Counted from the first letter of the stretch, positions 1 through 6,404 are shown. The stretch is 7,142 nucleotides of DNA from Microbacteriaceae bacterium (GCA_017744755.1 JAGIAU010000114.1:1-7142); one strand, 5' to 3'. Numbers and translations are program-made. Notes: generated by a model from the sequence alone, not told the origin.

Positions 1-2055
1 GTGCACCAGACGCACGGCATCGGCCGCTTCCTCGAGCTCGTGGAGCGCGAGGTGTCGACCGGCGGCCGCAACGCCGTGAAGTCGATCCGGGAGTTCCTCG
101 TCATCGAGTACGCGCCGTCCAAGCGCGGCATGCCGGGCGACAAGCTCTACGTCCCGACCGACCAGCTCGACCTGCTCACCCGCTACGTCGGCGGCGAGGC
201 CCCGACGCTGTCGAAGATGGGCGGCTCGGACTGGGCCGCGGCGAAGGGCAAGGCGCGCCGGGCCGTCCGCGACATCGCCGTCGAGCTCGTCAAGCTGTAC
301 GCGGCGCGCCAGGCGAGCAAGGGGCATGCGTTCCTCCCCGACTCGCCCTGGCAGCAGGAGCTCGAGGACGCGTTCCCCTTCACGGAGACGCCGGACCAGC
401 TCACGACGATCGACGAGGTGAAGGCCGACATGGAGCGGCCGATCCCGATGGACCGCCTCCTGTCCGGCGACGTCGGCTTCGGCAAGACCGAGGTCGCGGT
501 GCGCGCCGCGTTCAAGGCGATCCAGGGCGGCAAGCAGGTCGCGATGGTCGTGCCGACGACGCTGCTCGTGCGGCAGCACATGGAGACCTTCGCGGAGCGC
601 TTCGCGGGCTTCCCGGTGAACCTGCGCGCGCTCAGCCGCTTCCAGTCCGAGAAGGAGTCGGAGGAGACGCTGCAGGGCATGGCCGACGGCACGGTCGACA
701 TGGTCATCGGGACGCACCGGCTGCTCGGCAAGTCGGTCGGCTTCAAGGACCTCGGCCTCGTCATCATCGACGAGGAGCAGCGCTTCGGCGTGGAGCACAA
801 GGACGCGCTCAAGAAGCTCAAGACGAACGTCGACGTGCTCGCCATGACGGCGACGCCGATCCCGCGCACGCTCGAGCTCGCCGTGACCGGCATCCGCGAG
901 ATGTCGACGCTCGCGACGCCGCCGGAGGACCGGCACCCCATCCTGACGTTCGTCGGCCCCTACTCCGACAAGCAGGTCGCCGCCGCGATCCATCGCGAGC
1001 TGCTGCGCGAGGGCCAGGTGTTCTATGTGCACAACCGGGTCGCCTCGATCCAGGCGACCGCGGCGAGGCTCGCCGAGCTCGTCCCCGAGGCGCGCATCGC
1101 GGTCGCGCACGGCCAGATGAGCGAGGAGTCGCTCGAGCGGGTCATGGTCGACTTCTGGGAGCGCCGCGCCGACGTGCTCGTCGCGACGACGATCATCGAG
1201 ACGGGTCTCGACATCCCGAACGCGAACACGCTCATCATCGATCGCGCCGACAAGTACGGCCTGTCCCAGCTGCATCAGCTCCGCGGTCGCGTCGGCCGGG
1301 GGCGGGAGCGGGCCTACGCGTACTTCCTCTACGACGAGATGAAGCCGCTGACCGATCACGCGGAGGAGCGCCTGCGCACGATCGCGACGGCGAACGAGCT
1401 CGGCGCCGGCATGCAGATCGCCATGAAGGACCTCGAGCTGCGCGGCGCGGGGAACATCCTCGGCGCGGAGCAGTCCGGTCACATCGCCGGCGTCGGCTTC
1501 GACCTGTACCTGCGGATGATCGGCGAGGCGGTCGCGGACTTCCGCGGCGACGCGACGGCCGAGCAGACGGAGCTCCGGCTCGAGCTGCCCGTGGACGCGC
1601 GGATCCCCGAGGACTACATCGGCTCGGAGCGCCTGCGGCTCGAGGCGTATCAGAAGCTCTCGGCGGCGACCGGACCGCAGAGCGCCGCCGACGCCATCGA
1701 CCGGGTCGTCGACGAGCTCGTCGATCGCTATGGCGAGCTGCCGGAGCCGGTCCGGCATCTCATCGCGGTGTCGCGCCTGCGCCGCCGCGCCCAGCGGGCG
1801 GGCCTCGCCGAGGTCGTCGTCGCGGCCGAGCGGCTGCGCATCGCTCCGCTCGAGCTGCCCGACTCGAAGCAGGTGCGGCTCGCCCGAGTGCACCGCGGCG
1901 CCCGCTACATCGCCGCGCAGCAGGTCGTCATGGTCCCGATGCCGGCCGTCGACGCGCCGCTCGGCCAGACCGTGCGGATCGCCGACGCCGACATGATCGC
2001 CTGGGTCGGGAAGCTCTTCGACGACCTGCTCCCGGCGGACGCCGCCGCGGACTGA
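1..2055 (+). CDS. mfd: Transcription-repair coupling factor Mfd (5'-truncated by window edge)
   Basis: Mfd is a cytoplasmic ATP-dependent DNA translocase that removes RNA polymerase stalled at lesions and recruits the UvrA/UvrB excision machinery. The visible 684 residues are the C-terminal part of a protein usually near 1,150-1,200 residues. They open inside the RNA-polymerase-interacting, CarD-like domain (VHQTHGIGRF at 1-10), so the GTG at base 1 is an internal valine codon and not the start. The helicase core follows: Walker A GDVGFGKTE (156-164), Walker B-type DEEQ (257-260), TATPIPRT (283-290), motif V TTIIETGLDIPN (396-407) and motif VI QLRGRVGRG (426-434). The Mfd/RecG translocation motif RGAGNILGAEQSG lies at 481-493. 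The remaining region, about 525-625, matches the C-terminal TRCF domain that contacts the UvrA-binding module. The reading frame is intact to TGA at 2053-2055. RecG is excluded because of the CarD-like start and the TRCF tail. It converges on the reductase gene. Confidence 0.98.
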   Translation: MHQTHGIGRFLELVEREVSTGGRNAVKSIREFLVIEYAPSKRGMPGDKLYVPTDQLDLLTRYVGGEAPTLSKMGGSDWAAAKGKARRAVRDIAVELVKLYAARQASKGHAFLPDSPWQQELEDAFPFTETPDQLTTIDEVKADMERPIPMDRLLSGDVGFGKTEVAVRAAFKAIQGGKQVAMVVPTTLLVRQHMETFAERFAGFPVNLRALSRFQSEKESEETLQGMADGTVDMVIGTHRLLGKSVGFKDLGLVIIDEEQRFGVEHKDALKKLKTNVDVLAMTATPIPRTLELAVTGIREMSTLATPPEDRHPILTFVGPYSDKQVAAAIHRELLREGQVFYVHNRVASIQATAARLAELVPEARIAVAHGQMSEESLERVMVDFWERRADVLVATTIIETGLDIPNANTLIIDRADKYGLSQLHQLRGRVGRGRERAYAYFLYDEMKPLTDHAEERLRTIATANELGAGMQIAMKDLELRGAGNILGAEQSGHIAGVGFDLYLRMIGEAVADFRGDATAEQTELRLELPVDARIPEDYIGSERLRLEAYQKLSAATGPQSAADAIDRVVDELVDRYGELPEPVRHLIAVSRLRRRAQRAGLAEVVVAAERLRIAPLELPDSKQVRLARVHRGARYIAAQQVVMVPMPAVDAPLGQTVRIADADMIAWVGKLFDDLLPADAAAD

Positions 2056-2059
2056 TCGC

Positions 2060-2147
2060 TCGCTCAGGGTGTTCTGCCCTCGCTCAGGGTGTTCTGCCCT
2101 CGCTCAGGGTGTTTTTCGCCCTGAGCGAGGGCAGAACACCCTGAGCA
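2060..2147. repeat. Tandem 20-bp repeats followed by an inverted copy
   Basis: The unit TCGCTCAGGGTGTTCTGCCC occurs perfectly at 2060-2079 and 2080-2099. A third, altered copy starts at 2100 (TCGCTCAGGGTG, then TTTTTCGCCC). The sequence then reverses: 2119-2146 is the exact reverse complement of 2082-2109. The short flanks GATCGC (2054-2059) and GCGATC (2152-2157) form an outer inverted repeat, and the left one overlaps the mfd stop codon. Copy 1 can pair with the inverted arm as well as copy 2 can, so slipped folds are possible. I saw no other copy of the unit in the window. It could be a REP-like dispersed palindrome or a terminator enlarged by local duplication. Confidence 0.9.
2082..2146. 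terminator. Long perfect hairpin between convergent genes, probable bidirectional terminator
   Basis: Arms 2082-2111 and 2117-2146 pair over 30 bp with a single G-T wobble (2110 with 2118) around a TTTTT loop at 2112-2116. It begins 26 bases after the mfd stop and lies about 190 bases past the stop of the convergent minus-strand reductase, so it is well placed to stop mfd transcription and to block read-through in both directions. There is no T-tract after either arm, so it is not a textbook intrinsic terminator; actinobacterial terminators often lack the tract. The hairpin is seen directly; the terminator role is inference. Confidence 0.6.
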
Positions 2148-2271
2148 GGCGGCGATCGGGCGGGGGGGGGGGCTGCGGCCCGGGTCCGCGCCGCGCTCGT
2201 CGAGACCGCGGCGACGATGCACGCCGTGCGCTCCGCCGGGAACGCCGCAGCCCGGGTCGAATGCCGTGGAT

Positions 2272-2290
2272 CGTCTCGCAGGACGAGACG
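2272..2290 (-). terminator. Small hairpin, candidate terminator of the reductase gene
   Basis: CGTCTCG (2272-2278) and CGAGACG (2284-2290) form a perfect 7-bp stem with a 5-base loop, extendable by one wobble pair. It begins 48 bases past the stop codon of the minus-strand reductase gene. No T-tract follows on that strand, so the terminator reading rests on position and stem quality. Apart from this hairpin, the long hairpin and an 11-G run, I see nothing in 2056-2338; open frames there have no recognisable product. Confidence 0.4.
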
Positions 2291-2338
2291 GGCGAGGACA
2301 TCCGTGCCGGCGCCGAGCCACCGCCGGATCGGTAAGGA

Positions 2339-3589
2339 TCAGGCGAGAGCCAGGCGCGGCCAGTCGGCCGGGTCGACGGAGGGATCCGCGAGGATCTCGC
2401 GGCGGACGGGACGGGCGGCGCGGATGAGCGTCTGGACGTGCTCGTTCACGTCCCAGACGTTGACGTTCGCCCCGCCGACCACGACGCCGTCCCGGAGCTG
2501 GAAGGCGACGAACTCGCCGTCCTCGAGCGAGCCGCGCAGGAGCGTCTCGTCGAAGCCGAACGGCCAGCCCGAGTACTCCATGCCGACGTCGTACTGGTCG
2601 GAGAAGAAGTAGGGGAGCAGCTCGTACGGGCGGTCCGCGCCGGCCGCGTTGGCACCGGCGGCGAGGCCCTGGTTGAGCGCGTTCCCCCAGTGCTCGACGC
2701 GGACGCGCCGCCCGCCGGGCGCCGAGGGATGCGCGTGCGAGGCGATGTCGCCCGCGACCCATGCATCTCGGTCGCTCGTCCGCAGCGTCGCGTCGGCGAG
2801 CACCCCGTCCTCGACGGCGAGACCGGCGGCCTTCGCGAGCGAGAGCGAGGGGCGCACGCCGAGCCCGAGCACGACGACGTCGGCCTCGACGACCGAGCCG
2901 TCGGACAGCCGGACGCCGGCGGCGCGCGCGTCGTCGCCCTCGCCGCTGCGTTCGATGCCCACGACATCTGGCCCGAGGCGCACCTCGACGCCGTGCGAGG
3001 CGTGCACCGACCCGTAGAAGCCCCCGACCTCGGGGCCGAGCACCTTCTCGAGCGGCACGGAGCCGCGGCCGAGCAGCACGACCTCGGCGCCGCGCTGCCG
3101 CGCGACGGCCGCGACCTCGGTGCCGATCCAGCTCGCGCCGACGACGGCGACGCGGGCGCCGGGCACGAGCCGGTCGCGGAGGGCGAGGGCGTCGTCCAGG
3201 GAGCGGAGGGTGAACACGCCCGGGAGGTCCGCGCCCGGCAGGTCCGGCCGGATCGGCTCGGCGCCGGTCGCGAGCACGAGCCTCGCGTACGGCAGATCGG
3301 CCGAGTCGATGCGGACGGTGTGCGCGGCGAGGTCGATCGCGGTCACGGGCGCGCCGAGCTCGAGCCGGACGTCGAAGGTGCGACTCCAGCCGTCCTTCGC
3401 GGTGAGCGCCGCCTGCGGGCCGTCGTCGCCGAGGAGCAGGCCCTTGGAGAGCGGCGGACGCTCGTACGGCAGGTAGGGCTCCGAGCCCACCAGCCGGATC
3501 GGGCCCTCCCAGCCGGCCTCGCGGGCGCCCTCCGCTGCCTTGGCGCCGGCCAGGCCGCCGCCGACGATGACGATCTCGTCGCTGCTCAT
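2339..3589 (-). CDS. FAD-dependent NAD(P)H:ferredoxin/rubredoxin-type reductase
   Basis: This 416-residue flavoprotein most resembles the reductase components that pass electrons from NAD(P)H to a ferredoxin serving a P450 or Rieske oxygenase (the BphA4/ThcD-like group). Seen: the N-terminal FAD fold with GGGLAG at 10-15; the family signature RPPLSK at 44-49; ATGA at 107-110; a second dinucleotide fold VGASWIG at 150-156 for NAD(P)H; the second FAD contact WVAGDIA at 277-283; and the C-terminal reductase domain from about 320, preceded by RVEHW (297-301) and followed by FFSDQYD (328-334). The protein has no cysteine, which excludes a dithiol-disulfide reductase. I chose the ATG at 3589 because it sits six residues before the FAD strand; the longer frame upstream is arginine-rich and runs into the divergent gene. 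No good Shine-Dalgarno sequence precedes this start. No ferredoxin or oxygenase gene is visible nearby, so the partner is unknown. It is divergent from the GntR regulator. Confidence 0.92.
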   Translation of the reverse strand: MSSDEIVIVGGGLAGAKAAEGAREAGWEGPIRLVGSEPYLPYERPPLSKGLLLGDDGPQAALTAKDGWSRTFDVRLELGAPVTAIDLAAHTVRIDSADLPYARLVLATGAEPIRPDLPGADLPGVFTLRSLDDALALRDRLVPGARVAVVGASWIGTEVAAVARQRGAEVVLLGRGSVPLEKVLGPEVGGFYGSVHASHGVEVRLGPDVVGIERSGEGDDARAAGVRLSDGSVVEADVVVLGLGVRPSLSLAKAAGLAVEDGVLADATLRTSDRDAWVAGDIASHAHPSAPGGRRVRVEHWGNALNQGLAAGANAAGADRPYELLPYFFSDQYDVGMEYSGWPFGFDETLLRGSLEDGEFVAFQLRDGVVVGGANVNVWDVNEHVQTLIRAARPVRREILADPSVDPADWPRLALA

Positions 3590-3636
3590 GGGCCAATGAT
3601 CGTCGCGCAAGCCGCGATTCCGCCAGGTGCGGCCGG

Positions 3637-3650
3637 TGCCGGATTCGGCA
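3637..3650. promoter_or_regulatory. Inverted repeat in the divergent control region
   Basis: TGCCG (3637-3641) and CGGCA (3646-3650) are exact inverted arms around GATT. The site lies between the reductase start (3589) and the regulator start (3705), where a repressor could act on either promoter. Five-base GC-rich arms can arise by chance in this composition, so confidence is low. Confidence 0.3.
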
Positions 3651-3663
3651 AGATGGACGAGCG

Positions 3664-3674
3664 TCGTGCGACGA
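3664..3674. promoter_or_regulatory. Candidate GntR (FadR-type) operator
   Basis: TCGTGCGACGA is a perfect palindrome (TCGT, GCG, ACGA). It fits the pattern T-N-GT-NNN-AC-N-A known for operators of the FadR subfamily of GntR regulators. It sits 30 bases before the start of just such a regulator and 75 bases before the divergent reductase start. This would allow autoregulation and control of the reductase. Family operator knowledge plus a sequence match; binding is inference. Confidence 0.5.
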
Positions 3675-3692
3675 GGCACGGCGGGCACCGCG

Positions 3693-3699
3693 AAAGGAG
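3693..3699 (+). promoter_or_regulatory. Ribosome binding site fixing the GntR gene start
   Basis: AAAGGAG lies five bases before the GTG at 3705. It is the clearest Shine-Dalgarno sequence in the window and decides this start over an in-frame GTG at 3627, which has no such sequence. Confidence 0.8.
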
Positions 3700-3704
3700 C
3701 GGCC

Positions 3705-4391
3705 GTGGTCAAGCAGGCGGGGGCCGCGACCCTGGCCGGCGAGGTCGCAGCGCGGCTGCGCGCCGCCGTCCTCTCCGGACGGTTCCACGCCGGGCAGTGG
3801 CTGCGGCCGGCCGATCTGCGCCTCGAGTACGGCGTCAGCACCACCGTCGTCCGCGACGCCCTCGCGCGCCTCGCCGAGCAGCACCTCGCCGTGCTCTCCC
3901 CGAACCGCGGCTACCACGTCGTGCGGTTCGGCCAGCAGGAGGTGCAGGAGCTCGTCGAGTACCGCATCGTCACCGAGACCGCCGCGCTCCGCTTCTCCGT
4001 CGAGCGCGGGGGCGAGGAGTGGGAGGAAGCCGCCGTCGCCGCGTTCCGGCGGCTCCGGACCGCCGAAGCCGAGCACGGCCACGGCTCGGACGCGTGGTTC
4101 GTCGCGCACGGCGCGTTCCACCTCGCCCTGCTGTCCGCCTGCGGGAACGCGCTGCTGCTGGAAGCCTCCCGCGACGCGCTCGCCGCGGGCGACCTGTTCC
4201 TGCGATGGAGCCGCCGCGCGTCCGCCGCCGTGCCCGCCGTGCCGTCCGGCCATCGCGACGTGGATGCCGAGCACGACGGCATCCTCGCCGCCGCCCTCGC
4301 TCGCGACGCGGACCGCGCCGCGACGCTGTACCGCGAGCACCTGCAGCGCGCCGCGGCCCGCATGGCCGCCGCGCGCCGGGCGCCCGCCTGA
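3705..4391 (+). CDS. GntR-family transcriptional regulator, FCD (FadR-like) subfamily
   Basis: This is a 228-residue DNA-binding regulator. Residues 8-75 form the GntR winged helix-turn-helix: ATLAGEVAARLRAAVLSGRF, then the recognition region VSTTVVRDALARLAEQHLA (44-62) and the wing (PNRGYHVV, 66-73). Residues about 80-215 are the all-helical FCD ligand domain. FCD domains often bind a metal through one Asp and three His; here the candidate ligands are H135, H139 (in AFH), H190 (in EH) and H212, so the usual Asp position carries His. FCD members typically sense small organic acids or their CoA esters; the ligand cannot be read from sequence. The gene is divergent from the FAD reductase, 115 bases away, with a matching operator-like palindrome between them, so it probably controls itself and the reductase. 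It could also act on the downstream exporters, but those appear to have their own control regions. The GTG start is supported by a strong ribosome binding site. Confidence 0.93.
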   Translation: MVKQAGAATLAGEVAARLRAAVLSGRFHAGQWLRPADLRLEYGVSTTVVRDALARLAEQHLAVLSPNRGYHVVRFGQQEVQELVEYRIVTETAALRFSVERGGEEWEEAAVAAFRRLRTAEAEHGHGSDAWFVAHGAFHLALLSACGNALLLEASRDALAAGDLFLRWSRRASAAVPAVPSGHRDVDAEHDGILAAALARDADRAATLYREHLQRAAARMAAARRAPA

Positions 4392-4472
4392 ACCGAGCAG
4401 GACCTCCCTGGCCGACGGCCGGATCGCCCGGATGGGCTCGATCGGGCAGGTCTGCGCGCCGGCGTCCCGGCC

Positions 4473-4508
4473 CGCTCGGCGTTCCGCATCCTGCGGCCGC
4501 GCCGAGCG
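4473..4508. promoter_or_regulatory. Nested inverted repeat upstream of the ABC gene
   Basis: The outer arms CGCTCGGCG (4473-4481) and CGCCGAGCG (4500-4508) are exact complements. Inside them CCGCA (4484-4488) and TGCGG (4492-4496) pair around TCC. The whole can fold as a 14-bp interrupted stem with a TT/CCG internal loop. It ends 20 bases before the ABC start and 5 bases before the -10-like sequence, so it would cover the -35 region. It could be an operator for the exporter gene or a terminator for the upstream regulator gene; no T-tract follows. In the rest of the 4392-4528 gap there is only a weak imperfect hairpin near 4422-4443. Confidence 0.5.
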
Positions 4509-4513
4509 CGTTC

Positions 4514-4522
4514 TGTCAGGAT
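4514..4522 (+). promoter_or_regulatory. Extended -10-like promoter element of the ABC gene
   Basis: TGT followed by CAGGAT resembles an extended -10 (TGN plus TANNNT-like hexamer). It ends six bases before the ATG, which would place the transcript start at or next to the start codon (leaderless). The AGGA inside it (4518-4521) could instead act as a Shine-Dalgarno sequence seven bases from the ATG. No -35 match is seen. The same arrangement precedes the MFS gene. Confidence 0.4.
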
Positions 4523-4528
4523 GAAGGC

Positions 4529-6376
4529 ATGTCGGGACACGGCGGCAGCGGCAGCGGCGGGCGCTCGCGGCGCGGCGGCCGGATCGAGGGCTCCGGCCTG
4601 AGCCCGACCGCGTACCTGCGGGCGGCGAAGGACATCGCCAAGATCACCTGGCAGGCGACGCCGTGGACGATCGTGCTGCAGCTCGCCGGCGCCGTCGTCA
4701 CGGCCGTGCTGCCGATCCTCACCGCCTGGTTCGCGGGGCTGACGACGACCGCGCTCGCGGCCGCGTTCGCCGGCGACCCGGCGGCCGGACAGCAGGCGAT
4801 CCTCTATGTCATCGTCACCGCCGGCCTGGGCCTCGTGCTCACCGCGTGGCGGGCGCTCGAGCAGTACGTGCAGCGGCTGAGCCGGTACACGCTCGAGGCG
4901 CGCGTGAGCGACATCATGTACGAGCGCTTCCTGAGCCTCGACTTCTGGCGCTACGACGACAAGGACACGATCGACGTCTACGACCGGGCGCAGCGGTTCT
5001 CCCAGTTCTACGCGCAGGCGTTCCAGACGCTGTCCCGGATGGTCAGCCAGATCATCACGCTCGTCACCTCCGTCATCGCGCTGACCCTCGTCGGCTGGTG
5101 GCTCGCCGTCATCCTCGTCGCCGCGATCATCCCCGGCGTCTGGATCCAGTTCCGGCTGAGCCGCGCCCAGGTGCGGCACTGGAACTCGACCGTGGAACTG
5201 CGTCGGCAGAAGGCGACGATCGAGCGGGCCATGTTCCAGCCGGAGCACATCGCGGAGCTGCGGCTCTACGGCGTCGTCCGGCATCTGCTCGACCTGCGGC
5301 AGCAGCTCCGCGACCTCGACGAACGGCAGCGCCTCGTCTTCGAGCGGCGGTACATCCCGCTACGCCTTCTCGCCGACTTCATCGAGCTCGTCGCCGAGGC
5401 CGGCTCCCTCGTCTGGGTCGTGCTGCAGATCATCGCGCACCAGCAGCCGGTCGGGCAGTTCCTCACCGTGCAGCAGATCGTCTCCCGCGCCCTCACCGCG
5501 ATGAACTCCTTCGTCACCGAGATCGCGTCCCTCGACGAGCAGCTCGCGAACCTCGGCGACTACCAGCTCTTCATGGACTACCCGGTCCGGCAGGGGGGCA
5601 CGAAGACGCTGACCGGTCCGCCGCAGGTGATCGAGATCCAGGACGTGTCGTTCCACTACCCGAACAGCGAGCGCGCGGTCCTGCAGCACGTCTCGATGCG
5701 CATCGAGCGCGGCCAGCGCGTCGCGATCGTCGGCGAGAACGGCGCCGGCAAGTCGACGCTCATCAAGCTCATCAGCGGGCTCTACCGGCCGACCTCCGGC
5801 CGCATCCTGCTCGACGGCGTCGATCTGCAGGAGTACTCGACCGAGTCGTGGCACGACCAGCTCGCCGTGCTGCAGCAGGACTACCTCGCGTACACCTTCG
5901 CCTCGGCGCAGGACAACGTCCGCTACGGCGACGTCGATCGCGAGTTCACGCTCGATGCGTTCGATCAGGCGCTCCGCAAGGCGGAGGCGCGCGAGATCAT
6001 CGACGGCCTGCCGAAAGGCCCCGAGACCTACGTGCATCCCTGGATGGCGCACGAGGACGGCACCCGCGGCGTCGACCTCTCCGGCGGCCAGTGGCAGCGC
6101 CTCGCGCTCGCCCGGAATTTCTATCGGAATGCGCCCGTCGTCATCCTCGACGAGCCGACCTCGGCGATCGACGCGCTCGCGGAGTCCCGGATCTTCAACC
6201 ACCTCTTCGCCGACGGCGACCAGACGCTCATCATCATCAGCCACCGCCTGACGACGATCCAGCGCGCCGACCGCATCTTCATGCTCCAGCAGGGCCGGAT
6301 CGTCGAGACCGGCTCGGCGCAGGAGCTCATCGCGAAGCGCGGCGAGTTCTACACGATGTTCGAGTCGCAGGTGTAG
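4529..6376 (+). CDS. ABC exporter half-transporter (fused membrane and ATPase domains)
   Basis: This is a complete 615-residue membrane protein of the ABC exporter type: one transmembrane domain followed by one ATPase domain, expected to act as a dimer in the cytoplasmic membrane. Residues 1-22 are a Gly/Ser/Arg-rich tail. Hydrophobic segments lie at about 46-70, 89-107, 172-208 (two helices) and 283-302, with a possible weaker one near 315-335. The ATPase domain starts near 367: A-loop Tyr377, Walker A GENGAGKST (402-410), Q-loop Gln450, signature LSGGQ (517-521), Walker B VVILDE with catalytic Glu542, D-loop SAID (545-548) and switch His572. All key residues are present, so it should be an active ATPase. 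The substrate (lipid, peptide or drug) cannot be told. The ATG at 4529 is preferred because the same frame stays open far upstream only as an antisense shadow of the reductase gene. It lies 137 bases after the GntR gene and 56 before the MFS gene. Confidence 0.93.
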   Translation: MSGHGGSGSGGRSRRGGRIEGSGLSPTAYLRAAKDIAKITWQATPWTIVLQLAGAVVTAVLPILTAWFAGLTTTALAAAFAGDPAAGQQAILYVIVTAGLGLVLTAWRALEQYVQRLSRYTLEARVSDIMYERFLSLDFWRYDDKDTIDVYDRAQRFSQFYAQAFQTLSRMVSQIITLVTSVIALTLVGWWLAVILVAAIIPGVWIQFRLSRAQVRHWNSTVELRRQKATIERAMFQPEHIAELRLYGVVRHLLDLRQQLRDLDERQRLVFERRYIPLRLLADFIELVAEAGSLVWVVLQIIAHQQPVGQFLTVQQIVSRALTAMNSFVTEIASLDEQLANLGDYQLFMDYPVRQGGTKTLTGPPQVIEIQDVSFHYPNSERAVLQHVSMRIERGQRVAIVGENGAGKSTLIKLISGLYRPTSGRILLDGVDLQEYSTESWHDQLAVLQQDYLAYTFASAQDNVRYGDVDREFTLDAFDQALRKAEAREIIDGLPKGPETYVHPWMAHEDGTRGVDLSGGQWQRLALARNFYRNAPVVILDEPTSAIDALAESRIFNHLFADGDQTLIIISHRLTTIQRADRIFMLQQGRIVETGSAQELIAKRGEFYTMFESQV

Positions 6377-6404
6377 GGGGGCCCGCCAGCCACCCGGGAA
6401 TGCG

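Noticed and set aside
1..3. GTG at base 1 as the start of mfd
   Set aside because: It falls inside the CarD-like domain motif VHQTHGIGRF; about 500 residues of a normal Mfd are missing upstream.
183..941. Minus-strand frame of 252 codons opposite mfd
   Set aside because: Ser/Thr/Arg-rich antisense shadow of well-defined helicase motifs in mfd.
2060..2147. CRISPR-like array
   Set aside because: The repeat units are directly adjacent without spacers, only two are perfect, and no cas gene is present.
2171..2252. Inverted pair GGCTGCGG (2171-2178) and CCGCAGCC (2245-2252)
   Set aside because: Eight-base GC-rich arms 66 bases apart are likely by chance in this composition and do not form a compact hairpin.
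2064..4340. Minus-strand open frame of 758 codons across the reductase and GntR genes
   Set aside because: It is in a different frame from the real reductase, shows low-complexity Arg/Ala/Gly runs and no motif; a shadow frame.
4422..4443. Hairpin GATCG-CCC / GGG-CT-CGATC as terminator of the GntR gene
   Set aside because: The stem is broken by a two-base bulge, has a four-base loop and no T-tract; too weak to annotate separately.
2438..4528. The ABC frame stays open upstream to about 2438, giving a possible 1,312-residue protein
   Set aside because: The upstream part is antisense to the reductase and out of frame with the GntR gene, is compositionally biased (Arg/Ala/Pro/Asp) and matches no domain. 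Long shadow frames are expected in DNA with G/C at nearly every third codon position.
3911..5284. Minus-strand open frame of 457 codons opposite the GntR and ABC genes
   Set aside because: Both plus-strand genes have full family motifs; the antisense translation is Asp/Arg/Glu-rich with no domain.
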